Origin: Bartonella taylorii
GTDB lineage: Bacteria > Pseudomonadota > Alphaproteobacteria > Rhizobiales > Rhizobiaceae
DNA: 64,000 nucleotides
Assembly: GCF_023920105.1 (NCBI RefSeq)
Contig: NZ_CP083693.1
Location: 112,501-176,500 of the forward strand
Reading direction: 5' to 3'
The notes beneath the pieces are model-generated. The model was not told the DNA's origin. It saw nothing but the letters and a program-made list of their open reading frames with translations, and made no database searches. This document shows, piece after piece, positions 36,775-46,716 of this stretch (the stretch's first letter is position 1; each line of letters opens with the position of its first letter). Both the position numbers and the translations under genes were made by a program.

Positions 36775-38406
36775 TTAGCTGGCCATAGCGAGCGTTTTTG
36801 AGCGATTGACTGTACGTCCTTGCGATTGTTGGTGTACTTCTTTGGCTTGCTTAGCGATTTCTGTAATTTCTTGTGCTTTATGTTCTGAAACACCAAGACT
36901 TTTCGCAAGTGTTTCATGATCATACTCCTTGAGTGCTTTCTGCTCGCTTGGTGAAAGACGGTTATTGATTTTTTTTACAAAATTACTGAGTTCTTTTTGA
37001 AGAAAGGGAGAAGATGCTAAAGCTTCTTGCTGCAGTTCTTTTGGTAAGGAAAGAATATCCTGCAAATTTTTACTTGGCATTTCTACTGTTTTTCCGCAGC
37101 GTTTTTGTTCTGCTTGATGCTCTTGTAGGATTTCTTTCTGAGCTTGTTTTACAGCATGTGCATAATTTGCAACTGCGTTACAAAGTACATCAACATGCTC
37201 TTTAGCATTTGCGCGCGCTTGATTTTGAAAGCAAAAGAGGTTGATCCCTGCAAGACGAGAAACAGAGTGAGGTGCTCTTTCAATCTGATTGGCGAGTTGG
37301 TCTCCAAAGCTTGGGTTCCTAATAATTTCCACCATCTGTTCGTTTAATGTTTTTGAGCTGCCATAAACAATTTTTGCGCATTTCTGGATTTGTTCGCGGC
37401 ATATGTGGACACTAGCGTCTTCTGCAATCCTTTCGGAAAGTTCACTTTTTGTTAAAGGGGCGAGTTGTTCTTTGGGGATGAGCACTTTTTCAAGTTCTTC
37501 GGCTTTTGGGGCTGTAAAGGTAATTCTATCACCGGGTTTTAATGTTTTCAGTTGTTCTGGTGTGAGGTGCTCTTTTTGACCGATGATGTAAGCACCTTTT
37601 ACGTTGAATGCAAAGCTTTCAAAACCAGCGCCTCTATAAGTTCCTGTATAGGTTTCACCTTCTTTTACAACCATAACGGGACGATCATTAACATTGCGCC
37701 CACTCTCTTTCATGTTGTCCATGAATTCTTTTAAAAGAAGTATTTTATTTGGATTAGAGATATCCTCAAACAGATGGTGCATAGGTTCTAGATTGTTATC
37801 TTGTATTGCAGCGACACTGGCAACCAACATGCGTTCTTTTGTTACAAGCGAAAAGTCAAGCTGATGGCCTGCTGCTTTGGCAAGATTTTCAAAAAAGACT
37901 CGTTGTGTACGTCCATTTCCTTCTCTAAAAGGATGTGTATAGTTAAGAGAGGCAAATATTTCTGCTGCTTCATGAGCAAATTCTTTGCACGATAAACCTT
38001 GCAAATTATTCTTCGTGGTGAGTGTTTGATCTAATTTATTGAGACATTTTTCTAATTCGCTACCAACAGCAAAATTCGTTATTTTTTTCATTATTGGTGC
38101 GACGGCAGTGGAGCCATCTGCAAATGTAAAGGGGACATTGCGGGTTTGTCCTGCCCATTCAAACGTATTTTCAAACAAGTTTTTATGAAGATATTGTAGA
38201 TAGGAGCTATCAAACTTTTCTGGCAGAGGTTCTTCACGCAGATTGATCATTGCTTTTGCTGAATCATGTGCACATCTGGCAGTAAAGGCATCAAGGTCCT
38301 TTATTCCATATTTATTTTTCAGTGTTTTGCTCTTAGGATACATATAATGCTCAGGGGAAGGCACTGTGGATGCTAGACCTGTTTTTTTAAATTTTGCTTT
38401 TGGCAT
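36775..38406 (-). CDS. bepA: FIC-BID effector BepA
   Basis: A 543-residue effector. FIC domain about 25-230 with the full catalytic motif HPFREGNGRTQR at 158-169, so it can transfer AMP to a hydroxyl of the target; the flap upstream reads FTFADGSTAV. OB-like linker about 235-315, BID about 320-435 with the SSKTLNEQM and LAGINLF segments, then a helical tail. In B. henselae, BepA protects endothelial cells from apoptosis and its BID binds adenylyl cyclase; whether this copy does the same is inference. Ribosome site AGGAGG lies 6 bases from ATG. biaA ends 10 bp upstream, and together they form a toxin-antitoxin-like pair. Confidence 0.92.
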   Translation of the reverse strand: MPKAKFKKTGLASTVPSPEHYMYPKSKTLKNKYGIKDLDAFTARCAHDSAKAMINLREEPLPEKFDSSYLQYLHKNLFENTFEWAGQTRNVPFTFADGSTAVAPIMKKITNFAVGSELEKCLNKLDQTLTTKNNLQGLSCKEFAHEAAEIFASLNYTHPFREGNGRTQRVFFENLAKAAGHQLDFSLVTKERMLVASVAAIQDNNLEPMHHLFEDISNPNKILLLKEFMDNMKESGRNVNDRPVMVVKEGETYTGTYRGAGFESFAFNVKGAYIIGQKEHLTPEQLKTLKPGDRITFTAPKAEELEKVLIPKEQLAPLTKSELSERIAEDASVHICREQIQKCAKIVYGSSKTLNEQMVEIIRNPSFGDQLANQIERAPHSVSRLAGINLFCFQNQARANAKEHVDVLCNAVANYAHAVKQAQKEILQEHQAEQKRCGKTVEMPSKNLQDILSLPKELQQEALASSPFLQKELSNFVKKINNRLSPSEQKALKEYDHETLAKSLGVSEHKAQEITEIAKQAKEVHQQSQGRTVNRSKTLAMAS

Positions 38407-38416
38407 TGTTACCTCC

Positions 38417-38623
38417 TTATAATATAGCGTTGTCCATAAGAGTGTTAAATTCTTCTAGTGAAATATGCCCCCTCGCATATTCTTCTAAAATTTTGAGTGT
38501 TGTAGGATGAAGTGTTATCCCTTCAAGTGCATGGCTGCTGATGGCTGCATCAACCGCTTCACGGCGTTTTTTAAATTCTTCTGGGGTGGCTGATGAAAGA
38601 TTCTCTTCCGTCTTTGTTTTCAT
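38417..38623 (-). CDS. biaA: FIC antitoxin BiaA
   Basis: A 68-residue class I FIC inhibitor. The inhibitory helix carries S30-HAL-E34-G35, the [S/T]-x3-E-[G/N] motif whose Glu pairs with the second Arg of the FIC motif and blocks ATP positioning. The rest, HPTTLKILEEYARGHISLEE, is the conserved antitoxin fold of VbhA/FicA proteins. The ribosome site AAAAGGAAAAATAA precedes ATG. Placed between virB11 and bepA so that inhibitor and toxin are made together. Small size means it is often missed in annotation. Confidence 0.9.
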   Translation of the reverse strand: MKTKTEENLSSATPEEFKKRREAVDAAISSHALEGITLHPTTLKILEEYARGHISLEEFNTLMDNAIL

Positions 38624-38685
38624 TTATTTTTCCTTTTTAACGTTTCAACACTTGCATTAAACAAGCTTTTTGGTATGGGAGGTTT

Positions 38686-39756
38686 TTAGTTTCCTCCAAA
38701 GATGTTTCGTTGTTTGAACGGGTCATAATATATTTCTGTGACTTTGAATTTTCCTTCAACTCGTTTGCATTGGATGATGATATCAATCATTGAAATCAAT
38801 AGACCTCGAATATCATCACGGTCTAAATCACCTCCACCTTCGCTTTCTTTGACTAAGAGGGTCATTTGTTCAAAGGCAGCAAGTGCTGTTGAAGCATGCA
38901 CTGTAGTAATCGAACCTGGATGGCCTGAATTGACATTGCGGATGTAATAAAAAGCTGTACCATCTCGAAGTTCTTGTAAAAGAATACGGTCAGGACGCAT
39001 GCGTAAAGCAGATTCAAGCAATTCTTTGGGACCGACAGAGGCTAAACCTTGTCCATCTTTTGAATAGATCATAGAAACATGATTGGGTTGTGATACAACC
39101 AGTTCTTGTGTATCTTCAATGGTAATAATACGCTCATCCTTGGGAATTTTAGCGATTAATGCTTTTGACAACGTTGTTTTACCAGAGCCCGTTTTCCCTG
39201 CAATTAAAATATTTTTTTGGCACTTTACAGCTTGGTTTAAAAAAGAGACAAAATCCTTATTACAGTAAGTGGTTACCAAGTCATGCTCAGTGCTTTTGAG
39301 TTCGTTAAAACGCAATTGATAATCATATAAGGGTGTAAATGATACCTGCTCACACAGCGAAAAAAGATCTTTATTTGCAAGATCTTCGAGGGAAAAACTC
39401 TGCGATGAGGGTTTGCGAATTGTCATACTGATGGTGTCTTTTTCCACTGCCGGAGGAATGACAATTTGAATACGTTCATTTCCTGGCAGGGTAGCGGATA
39501 ATATGGGATTTTTGTCCGATATATTTTGCTTAGAATAGGAAGCGACAACTTTAGCAATTCCCATAAGCTCATTAAATGAGAGGGTTGGTGCTTCTATTGT
39601 TTTCCATCCTTCAACTCCTTCAGTCATCACTTGATAAGGACGATTGATGACGATTTCAAAAAGACTTTCATCTTTTAGAAAAGGACTTATGGGTTCAAGT
39701 TTGGTTAGAACAATTGCGACGGTTTCGTCGTTCAACTGGTGCATGTTTTGGTTCAT
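38686..39756 (-). CDS. virB11: VirB11 traffic ATPase
   Basis: A 356-residue hexameric ATPase at the cytoplasmic face of the channel. It has an N-terminal domain with PGNERIQIVIPPAV and TISMTIRKPS, the P-loop AGKTGSGKTTLSKAL near residue 190, the Asp box TIEDTQEL, the Walker B and His box (RMRPDRILLQELRDG, SGHPGSITTVHAS). It starts 4 bp inside virB10 (ATGA), so it is coupled to it. Last of the virB genes, 62 bp before biaA. A decayed piece of a second virB11 lies at 49598-49777. Confidence 0.95.
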   Translation of the reverse strand: MNQNMHQLNDETVAIVLTKLEPISPFLKDESLFEIVINRPYQVMTEGVEGWKTIEAPTLSFNELMGIAKVVASYSKQNISDKNPILSATLPGNERIQIVIPPAVEKDTISMTIRKPSSQSFSLEDLANKDLFSLCEQVSFTPLYDYQLRFNELKSTEHDLVTTYCNKDFVSFLNQAVKCQKNILIAGKTGSGKTTLSKALIAKIPKDERIITIEDTQELVVSQPNHVSMIYSKDGQGLASVGPKELLESALRMRPDRILLQELRDGTAFYYIRNVNSGHPGSITTVHASTALAAFEQMTLLVKESEGGGDLDRDDIRGLLISMIDIIIQCKRVEGKFKVTEIYYDPFKQRNIFGGN

Positions 39757-40907
39757 TTCAAAGTTACTGTAGGGTTTTTATAAAAGTTTCTTGAAAGGGC
39801 CCGATTGACAATTTGTTTTTTGTTTTCGACGACTTTCAATTTATAAACACTGGAAAAATCTAAATCGCGGGCAACAAACACATTAACCATTTCCCCTTGG
39901 TTCTTGGATAATGTTGGAGGAATATTGGCGTAATTTTCTGTGATAATATTTGCAATATTTTGTCCTGAAGAGGTTGTTTCAGAGTCACTCTTGTCTTGGC
40001 TTTTTGAAAGACGGCCTCTCGCATAGCTTGTTGCATCTTTGACAATCGATACAAGAAGCGCAGACCCAATTCGTTCGAACCAATGATTATCAATATCTCC
40101 ATCTATACCAGAACGTCCTAAGGAATCTGTCGCTGGTGAAGCTAACGTTATGATGACACCACTTGGTGTTTTGGCTCTATTCCATAGTACAAAGAGACGA
40201 TTTTGTCCTTTTTTTAATCCAGCACGATATTCGCCAACGATTTGTGTGCCTTTATCAAGAAGGACAACTCTCCCATTGTCTGATAAAATATCTCTGGAGA
40301 CGATACAGCTGGTAAATCCTTGTTGGTCACTGCTGATCGCTGTTTCTAAGATACAAGGGATAGAAGCGCCCATCGCGATGATATAGTTTCGATTGCCAAG
40401 GGTTGAGGCACGAATACCTTCAAGGGTTGTTGGCTTGAGAAGATGATTAAAGCGTTGTGCTGTTTCATCAGATTTGCTTTCGCGTTGAAGCAAAGCGGCA
40501 TTATTGGTTGCTGTATTTGTTTTGCCTTGTTGTGTGTTCGTATAGGCTAATACAGGAGCACGTTGTGCCGCTTCCAAGAGTGGATCATTGGACTTTGATT
40601 GATTTATTTTTGGAGTTGGGAGTTCAACCTTTGGCAACAGAGTGTTATTTTGTTCGATTGGTTCAAGAGGTATAGGTTTTTGTGGTGCAGGTCTGAAAAA
40701 TTCTGTTTGCTTAATAACTCCTTCTTTTGGTAGTTCAACAGCTTGTTTTTTGTCTGTGACAAGCGTTGAATATGCTAAATAAATGCAGACACTGAAAAGG
40801 ATAACAAGAGCAGCTGCTTTGCCTACATTGGTATGCTGTTTTTTCCCTTGAAGGTCCTTTATCGTATCGCGATCATTGATGCTTTTTTCATCCATTTCGT
40901 CATTCAT
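39753..40907 (-). CDS. virB10: VirB10 channel scaffold
   Basis: A 384-residue protein that spans from inner to outer membrane and senses ATPase energy. It has a cytosolic N-terminus, one transmembrane helix near 30-50 (AALVILFSVCIYLAYS), a Pro-rich periplasmic part (about 70-115), and the conserved C-terminal beta domain with GASIPCILETAISSDQQG and DKGTQIVGEY. It starts 4 bp inside virB9 and overlaps virB11 by 4 bp. Confidence 0.95.
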   Translation of the reverse strand: MNDEMDEKSINDRDTIKDLQGKKQHTNVGKAAALVILFSVCIYLAYSTLVTDKKQAVELPKEGVIKQTEFFRPAPQKPIPLEPIEQNNTLLPKVELPTPKINQSKSNDPLLEAAQRAPVLAYTNTQQGKTNTATNNAALLQRESKSDETAQRFNHLLKPTTLEGIRASTLGNRNYIIAMGASIPCILETAISSDQQGFTSCIVSRDILSDNGRVVLLDKGTQIVGEYRAGLKKGQNRLFVLWNRAKTPSGVIITLASPATDSLGRSGIDGDIDNHWFERIGSALLVSIVKDATSYARGRLSKSQDKSDSETTSSGQNIANIITENYANIPPTLSKNQGEMVNVFVARDLDFSSVYKLKVVENKKQIVNRALSRNFYKNPTVTLK

Positions 40908-41767
40908 GGCTGGTTTCCTATGTTCACTTTACGTTGTACAGAGGGTGATGTTGTTCCAGTTTCAGGGTTAATTCCTTCAGGCACAAACCTTTTATTGAAG
41001 ATGCACAGTACGTCATTTCCACGACGCAAAGTGAATTGCGCAGCTGTAGCATGTACAATGACCTTGTTGCCTTTAATCGATTTTGGAACCAGAGATTCTT
41101 GCCCATCACGCGAGACAAGATAAATGGCAGGGATTTCAGTATTGCCCAAAAATATAAAGGTTGTGGTTTTACCGTTGTCATAGACAGAGCTTGGTTCAAT
41201 GAGGGTTGAACCTTGCGCTTCATAAGCCCAATTGCGTGGTCCAAAATCTTCATGGGTGTTTAAAATATCATTGACAAAGTTTTCTTCGCGCTGTGCAGCT
41301 TTCGCTGCTTCGGCTAATTTTCTCCGCAAGGCTTCATCTTCTGGATAACGAAACTTGACCAAGAAATATGTATCATTGCCTGCTGAAACATCGCCTTCAC
41401 GTACTTGGAGTTCGAATTGATAAGACCTTTTTGTCCCGTCTTGGCGGCTTGTTACAATTTGTAAGTTGGTGACGGGTTGCACTTCGCGCGGTTTTAAAAA
41501 GACAAAGTGACCAGCTGGGGCAACTTGCCAAGCAACGGAATTGCCAATACCCACATAGGTTACTTCTTCATCATCGGCAAATTCAATCTGGACTGAAGAA
41601 CGAATGGAGCCAATGATTTGAGTGACATTGTATGGGTCATAATTGACAAATCTGATGCGATTGTCTTTGCGTGCACTTACAGGTGCTGTTTCTGCAAATG
41701 AGGATGCGGTATGACAACTTATTGCCATAATGAAAGCAAAAAAGGTTATTTTTGAAAATTGGATCAT
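40904..41767 (-). CDS. virB9: VirB9 outer-membrane complex protein
   Basis: A 287-residue secreted protein with a signal peptide ending near SSFA-ETAPV (about 26). The CagX/VirB9 fold is shown by [39 protein letters not shown] and, in the C-terminal domain, [14 protein letters not shown] and [13 protein letters not shown]. With VirB7 and VirB10 it forms the ring complex in the outer membrane. Coupled by 4-bp overlaps on both sides. Confidence 0.95.
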   Translation of the reverse strand: MIQFSKITFFAFIMAISCHTASSFAETAPVSARKDNRIRFVNYDPYNVTQIIGSIRSSVQIEFADDEEVTYVGIGNSVAWQVAPAGHFVFLKPREVQPVTNLQIVTSRQDGTKRSYQFELQVREGDVSAGNDTYFLVKFRYPEDEALRRKLAEAAKAAQREENFVNDILNTHEDFGPRNWAYEAQGSTLIEPSSVYDNGKTTTFIFLGNTEIPAIYLVSRDGQESLVPKSIKGNKVIVHATAAQFTLRRGNDVLCIFNKRFVPEGINPETGTTSPSVQRKVNIGNQP

Positions 41768-42432
41768 TTTATCACCTCTGGATCGGATCTATATTCCGAT
41801 ACTTGAAAGCCAAGGGGATTGATTAAGCGGTCCGTCGTTGAAATTTGTGCATTAATGTAGGAAAAATTTAAGATCGAAACCCAATGGGAAATATTTTCTT
41901 TTCCATTCAGTTCTCTCACTGTTTTATAGTAACGCACTTGAATAAGATCTTTGCTTAAAAAGGAGATTGATTTGATCATGACTGTAGCGGTCATGTTTTG
42001 ATAGATATTTTGTGGACTTTCGGGATTGTTACCCGCATACCATCTTGCAAAACGGTTTTGTTCTTCTGGTGAAGATAAAAGAGAGATTAAGCGAAAATTG
42101 TTTTCTGCCTCGGAGGCTTGATAACCTTCGCGTGCACGAACATATTTTGCAGCAAAATAACGTGTTATCGCTTCATCATAGTTGTTGGGAGATTCTTTTA
42201 GGGCACTCACCGTATCAACAATGCCTGTTGAATTATCCACACGGATTACAAAGGGCTCTACGGTTTTTAAGGGTGTTAATGCTGCTACAGCTAAAGCTAA
42301 GGCGATCGTCATTAATCCAAAAAGCACTGTCAAAGCCATGGAAATTTTCATCCGCACGCGCATGCCATGCATGCGATCAATATCGAATGAGCGTGCTTCT
42401 TTTATATATTCTTCAAGTGCATCACTTTTCAC
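41764..42432 (-). CDS. virB8: VirB8 inner-membrane assembly factor
   Basis: A bitopic protein of about 222 residues: a short cytosolic tail, one transmembrane helix near 30-52 ([20 protein letters not shown]), and a periplasmic NTF2-like domain with [13 protein letters not shown] and [11 protein letters not shown]. An ATG at 42468 opens the frame, but GTG 42432 has GGAGGT at 5-base spacing and reduces the overlap with virB7 to 11 bp, so I prefer it. It nucleates assembly of the inner-membrane complex. Coupled to virB9 by ATGA. Confidence 0.9.
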   Translation of the reverse strand: MKSDALEEYIKEARSFDIDRMHGMRVRMKISMALTVLFGLMTIALALAVAALTPLKTVEPFVIRVDNSTGIVDTVSALKESPNNYDEAITRYFAAKYVRAREGYQASEAENNFRLISLLSSPEEQNRFARWYAGNNPESPQNIYQNMTATVMIKSISFLSKDLIQVRYYKTVRELNGKENISHWVSILNFSYINAQISTTDRLINPLGFQVSEYRSDPEVIK

Positions 42433-42736
42433 GCGTGACCTCCGCAGTTTTATCAAAAAGCGCTTCATGGTTTATGGGGTTTAATAAAGCTGTATGAGGG
42501 GTTACGTCAGCTGTCGCTTTTTCACTCTCCAAGGTATTAAGGATAATGGGTGTCGTAACAGGTTTTACGATTTTTTCTTGTAGTATGATGTTTTTATTAT
42601 CCCAATCCCACTTATCTCTATTTAAAGCGCGGGTGTGTTTGCCATTACATCGTGGTGGTTTTTTGGGGCCACTCAGAGAGGCACAGCCGGTAAGCACGGT
42701 GGTAAGGATCACAAAAAAAGTTATTTTTCTTTTCAT
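42422..42736 (-). CDS. virB7: VirB7-type lipoprotein
   Basis: A 104-residue lipoprotein: signal peptide [18 protein letters not shown] with Cys18 as the lipidation site, then a polar, low-complexity mature part. Longer than the Agrobacterium VirB7 but in the right place, and it should stabilise VirB9 in the outer membrane. It lies 209 bp downstream of virB6, the longest gap in the operon, and overlaps virB8 by 11 bp. Confidence 0.85.
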   Translation of the reverse strand: MKRKITFFVILTTVLTGCASLSGPKKPPRCNGKHTRALNRDKWDWDNKNIILQEKIVKPVTTPIILNTLESEKATADVTPHTALLNPINHEALFDKTAEVTREK

Positions 42737-42945
42737 TTTTTGAACTCACAAATACTTTGGAATACAACGCATGATTTTGTTTTTGCTCTGAATAATTTCA
42801 CAAAAGCAAACGATGAAAAATTCTGATTGATCTTGTGGAACCAAGAATATCAAGTGTTTCACGCAATATACGTGTGAGGCGTGCGCTCTTTAGCGCACGC
42901 GACACAAAAACAAGACCTCTTGTTCTTGTTAAGAGGCGTCTGACA

Positions 42946-43911
42946 TTAAAATCGACCACGACCTCGAGCTCCCATTTTTGCGGCTTTGGCTGCCACACCT
43001 GCAGCACCAGAGAGTTTTGAAGCTGCACTTTTTGCTGCATTTCCACCAGCTTTAGCACCACCGGAAAGCATGGTGAAAATTTGTCCTCCTGAGGATATTC
43101 CAGCATTAAAGTATGGTCCGCCAGAGGCGAGGGCAGAGGCAATGCCAGGAAGCGCACGGAAGAGAATGACTCCTACTATCGAAATGACAACAACAGGGGG
43201 AAAAAGAAGATAGATTGAATCATATGAATCTTTGAGAACGTGTAAGATAATTTTGCACATAATCGTTCCCAGCATGATCACGAGAACTTGCAAAATAGTA
43301 AAATTGACTAAAGTGGTAATCCATGCATCGGTGAATTTTCTGGTTGCGTTGAATAAATACAAACTGATGAAAAGGGGGCCTAGTCCTATAATCATTACAA
43401 GTGCAACCTGTGCAAATATTTGGACAATAAAACCGCCTATACAAAAAATAATAACAGCTATAACCATTAAACCACCAAGGAGACCAACCATGATTTTTTC
43501 AAGGAACCAAGCTTTAGCTAAAACCTCTTGCTGGCGCGTAGTTGCCTGTAACAAAATATAATCAAAAACATTAGAGCCTGTAGGGTTGCTGTTGAGCGCA
43601 TTTCCAATAGCGTTTACTAAATCATTGAAGAAAATCTCTTTAACATAGATATTAAAAGTGTCCGCATTCGTTGCCATTGTCGTTACAACAATGATTTTAA
43701 CGACATTATTGAGAAGACTATGCATGGAAAGGGCGACGCGACCAGTCATAACATTATAGCCATACAGAAAGATAAAAATGATTGAGGCAAGATTGAGTGG
43801 TTTTGAAATCGCAGAAGACAAACCACTCACTGTTGTATTCATCGCACTATCCAGTGGTGCTAGAATATATCCGGAAATGCTCTCAAATGGGGCAAAACTA
43901 AAGTCGGACAT
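42946..43911 (-). CDS. virB6: VirB6 polytopic channel protein
   Basis: A protein of about 321 residues with at least five hydrophobic segments (for example PLNLASIIFIFLYGYNVM and VALVMIIGLGPLFISLYLF, the latter a TrbL/VirB6 hallmark) and a C-terminal Gly/Ala/Lys-rich tail. Start chosen at Met (MSDFSFAPF) 14 bp inside virB5; four more residues are possible upstream. It forms part of the inner-membrane pore. Confidence 0.92.
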   Translation of the reverse strand: MSDFSFAPFESISGYILAPLDSAMNTTVSGLSSAISKPLNLASIIFIFLYGYNVMTGRVALSMHSLLNNVVKIIVVTTMATNADTFNIYVKEIFFNDLVNAIGNALNSNPTGSNVFDYILLQATTRQQEVLAKAWFLEKIMVGLLGGLMVIAVIIFCIGGFIVQIFAQVALVMIIGLGPLFISLYLFNATRKFTDAWITTLVNFTILQVLVIMLGTIMCKIILHVLKDSYDSIYLLFPPVVVISIVGVILFRALPGIASALASGGPYFNAGISSGGQIFTMLSGGAKAGGNAAKSAASKLSGAAGVAAKAAKMGARGRGRF

Positions 43912-44356
43912 TGGAATTCTCAAGTTTTTCTTTTAATTTTTTTGCAAGTGCTTGGTGCTTTTTTTGTTCTTCTTCTTCACGGATTTCATCTTTTGTTTTC
44001 GTATCTTTTGCTTGAATCATAGCCAAAGACTGAAGTTTTAAAACGTCCGCTTGAAGCTTTGCCTGAAGAAGAGAGAGTTCTATTTGAAGAGCTTGTTGAG
44101 CAGCCTGTAATTCTTCAGGTTTAGTCTCTGTTTTTGCTTTAATATTTTCAATTTTTTTACTTATTTCTTCAATTTTTTTTATATTTTCTGTTGTAAACGA
44201 ATAAATTGCTTCAGCTGTTTCTGATTTTGCAGCATCTAATTTTTGCGTGTTTTCTAATGCACTTTTATAATATTCATCCACATCGGGCGTGGTTTGTGAG
44301 ATTGCATGAGAGATAAAAGACAAAGATAACAATGGGATTAAGCTATATTTTTTCAT
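43898..44356 (-). CDS. virB5: VirB5 minor pilin
   Basis: About 152 residues with a signal peptide (KKYSLIPLLSLSFISHAISQ) and a long alpha-helical, Glu/Lys/Ala-rich body with heptad spacing. Expected at the pilus tip and possibly acting in host-cell contact. ATG 44356 overlaps the virB4 stop (ATGA), so the upstream in-frame extension to 44392 is unlikely. Confidence 0.88.
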   Translation of the reverse strand: MKKYSLIPLLSLSFISHAISQTTPDVDEYYKSALENTQKLDAAKSETAEAIYSFTTENIKKIEEISKKIENIKAKTETKPEELQAAQQALQIELSLLQAKLQADVLKLQSLAMIQAKDTKTKDEIREEEEQKKHQALAKKLKEKLENSNVRL

Positions 44357-46716
44357 TGATTTTCTCTCCTTTGATGAAATATGGGCAGCCATTGATTAGG
44401 GTTTGTCCCATATTCGTTGATAACTTGGTTCATGAGTTCAATATTTTTGGTTGTGCCGCTTAAGACGGCGATCTCATCGTTCATCCCCCGTAGATTGAGT
44501 TCTGCAACGACGGAATTTTGCCCCTGTTTAATGAGAAAACGACGAGATTCTCTGCTCAACTCTGATTGTATGAGCTCAAACTCGCGTTCAGTCAGTTTGA
44601 AATCTTCAACATAATCGTGGTAATTTGCTTTTTGATTTGGAAAAAATATTTGGGTAGGGCATTGCTCAATAATCGTGTGTGCAATTGTTGAGTTTAAAGC
44701 GTCTTTAGGGCTTTGCGTCGCAAACAACATCATGCCATTTTGTTTCCGGATCGTCTTGAGGCGATCTTGTGCAAAAGCTTTGAAGGAATCGTCTTCAAGT
44801 GCTTTCCAGAATTCATCAATGATAATAATAATGCGCCGCCCATCAATAAGATCGAGAATGCGGTGAAACAGATACATCATCAAAGGGCGCCGAATTTCTT
44901 CATTGTCTAAGAAATCGGTCATATCATAACCAATAAATTGTGCGTCTAGATTAAGATCATCTTGATCGTTATCAAAAACCCAGCCTAAGGCATTGCCTCT
45001 AATCCAAGGTTGTAACCGTATGGCAATTCCTTCTTTTGATGTGTTATCAAAAAACAGTTGAAGAGCACCAAGAGAGCGTTGTGCACGGGGCAAACTTTCT
45101 AATGAATCAATGGCTTTGGCGATATCTTGTCGCTCTTGTTCTGTCACTGTTTGCCCTTCAGTAGTAACGAGTTTTAAGATCCAATTACGAAGAAAGACTT
45201 TATTTTTTTCAGTGTATTCCATGCCTTTTAAAGGGGAAATGCCAGTAGGTTGCCCATTTTTCAAAGGTTTATATTTTCCACCTCCAGCCCGCACAAAAAT
45301 CTCTGCACCCTGATCTTTGTCGAAAAAGACCATTGTGGGGTTGTGTTTTTGTAATTGTGCGAGAAGAAAATTAACGATTACTGTTTTACCAGATCCCGAT
45401 GGACCGCAAACAAAGGTGTTTCCAAGGTCACCATAATGAAAATTAAAATAATAAGGTGAACTCGCTTGCGTTTTTAATAATGCTACAGCAGATCCCCAAA
45501 CATTGCCTTCAAGTTTACCAATGGGAAAGGAATGGAAAGGTGATAAAGCTGCAAAATTTCTGCTGGTAATAGCTCCAGAACGCGCACGATAGCTAAAATT
45601 TCCGGGCAATTGCGCCCACCATGCAGCTTCCAATCCTAAATCTTCTCTAGCAATAACCGCTCCACCATTGGTTAAATGGGAACGTGCTTTTGAGAGATTT
45701 TCAGCCAATATTTTCGGGTGATCAGCAAAAACGGCTAGGGAGAGATGATGTTCACCTAGAACAAAACGATTTGATTCTAAATCATCCAGTGCTTCATCCA
45801 GTGCTTCAATTTGTGAGCTCGCACGATCGGCTGCGTTAATCATTTGATTTTGCTTGCGGCCCATAATGGCACCGGCAGCTGCTTTACTCTTAAAGACAAA
45901 AGATTGTGTTAAAATGAATTCAAACGGTGTTGTAAGTAAACCATCGGTCATACCTGGGCGTGTTTTAGAAGGATATTCTTTCCACCCAAACATACCAACA
46001 AAGCGTTCATTGCTTTCATGGCGAATTTCGATAATTTCTTTACCAAAAATAACACGATCTGAGTAAATCGTTGAAGCAATGGTGCCAAATGTGAGAGGAA
46101 TACGTTCACGTCTTCCCCCCACTAACTGGTGTAAAAACTCACTTTGTTCAGAAAATAACATCCCCTCATGTTCATAAATTGACAAGAGGCGTGCATCGTA
46201 GGCTTCCAAACCTTGTATAAAATCTTGGCTTAACTCTTCAAGTTTCCGAATGGCTTCCCCATCTGGTTCAGATTGTGTTTTCTTAGCTTTTGCTAATCGT
46301 TGAAAAAATGAGGCAAGTTGTTCCGTTTTATCTGAAGCCGGATTCCAGAGCAGTGAAATGAAGAGATCATTTCTATAAAGCTCTTGCGAAACCATTTTCT
46401 TTTTGTATTTTTCATCTAATGTTGCTGCAAAAGATGAAGAGAAACGACCCTCTGGATAGAGCATTTCGCGCCGGCGGATGATATGAGAATATAAAGCAAC
46501 ACGTTCATCTGCGATGTTTTTCAAGAGAGTGTTTAATTGGTCGTGTAAGGAATTTATTTGATCGATATCTGCAGTGTCAAAATTTACACCCTCAACGGCC
46601 ATTACAGTCATTAAGCAGCGTGAGTTTAATGCAATGACATGTTGGTTAACGTAGCGCACATAAGGAATGTATTCTTCAGGCAAAGTTTCCTTTTTCATGC
46701 TCGACGTCTGTTTCAT
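44353..46716 (-). CDS. virB4: VirB4 ATPase
   Basis: The 787-residue conserved ATPase of all type IV systems. The CagE/VirB4 N-terminal domain is followed by the P-loop CGPSGSGKTVIVNFLL near residue 440, Walker B RIIIIIDEFWKAL near 630, and MLFATQSPKDAL with the sensor Gln near 665. It powers pilus assembly and substrate transfer. ATGA overlap with virB3 upstream and with virB5 downstream. Confidence 0.96.
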   Translation of the reverse strand: MKQTSSMKKETLPEEYIPYVRYVNQHVIALNSRCLMTVMAVEGVNFDTADIDQINSLHDQLNTLLKNIADERVALYSHIIRRREMLYPEGRFSSSFAATLDEKYKKKMVSQELYRNDLFISLLWNPASDKTEQLASFFQRLAKAKKTQSEPDGEAIRKLEELSQDFIQGLEAYDARLLSIYEHEGMLFSEQSEFLHQLVGGRRERIPLTFGTIASTIYSDRVIFGKEIIEIRHESNERFVGMFGWKEYPSKTRPGMTDGLLTTPFEFILTQSFVFKSKAAAGAIMGRKQNQMINAADRASSQIEALDEALDDLESNRFVLGEHHLSLAVFADHPKILAENLSKARSHLTNGGAVIAREDLGLEAAWWAQLPGNFSYRARSGAITSRNFAALSPFHSFPIGKLEGNVWGSAVALLKTQASSPYYFNFHYGDLGNTFVCGPSGSGKTVIVNFLLAQLQKHNPTMVFFDKDQGAEIFVRAGGGKYKPLKNGQPTGISPLKGMEYTEKNKVFLRNWILKLVTTEGQTVTEQERQDIAKAIDSLESLPRAQRSLGALQLFFDNTSKEGIAIRLQPWIRGNALGWVFDNDQDDLNLDAQFIGYDMTDFLDNEEIRRPLMMYLFHRILDLIDGRRIIIIIDEFWKALEDDSFKAFAQDRLKTIRKQNGMMLFATQSPKDALNSTIAHTIIEQCPTQIFFPNQKANYHDYVEDFKLTEREFELIQSELSRESRRFLIKQGQNSVVAELNLRGMNDEIAVLSGTTKNIELMNQVINEYGTNPNQWLPIFHQRRENQ

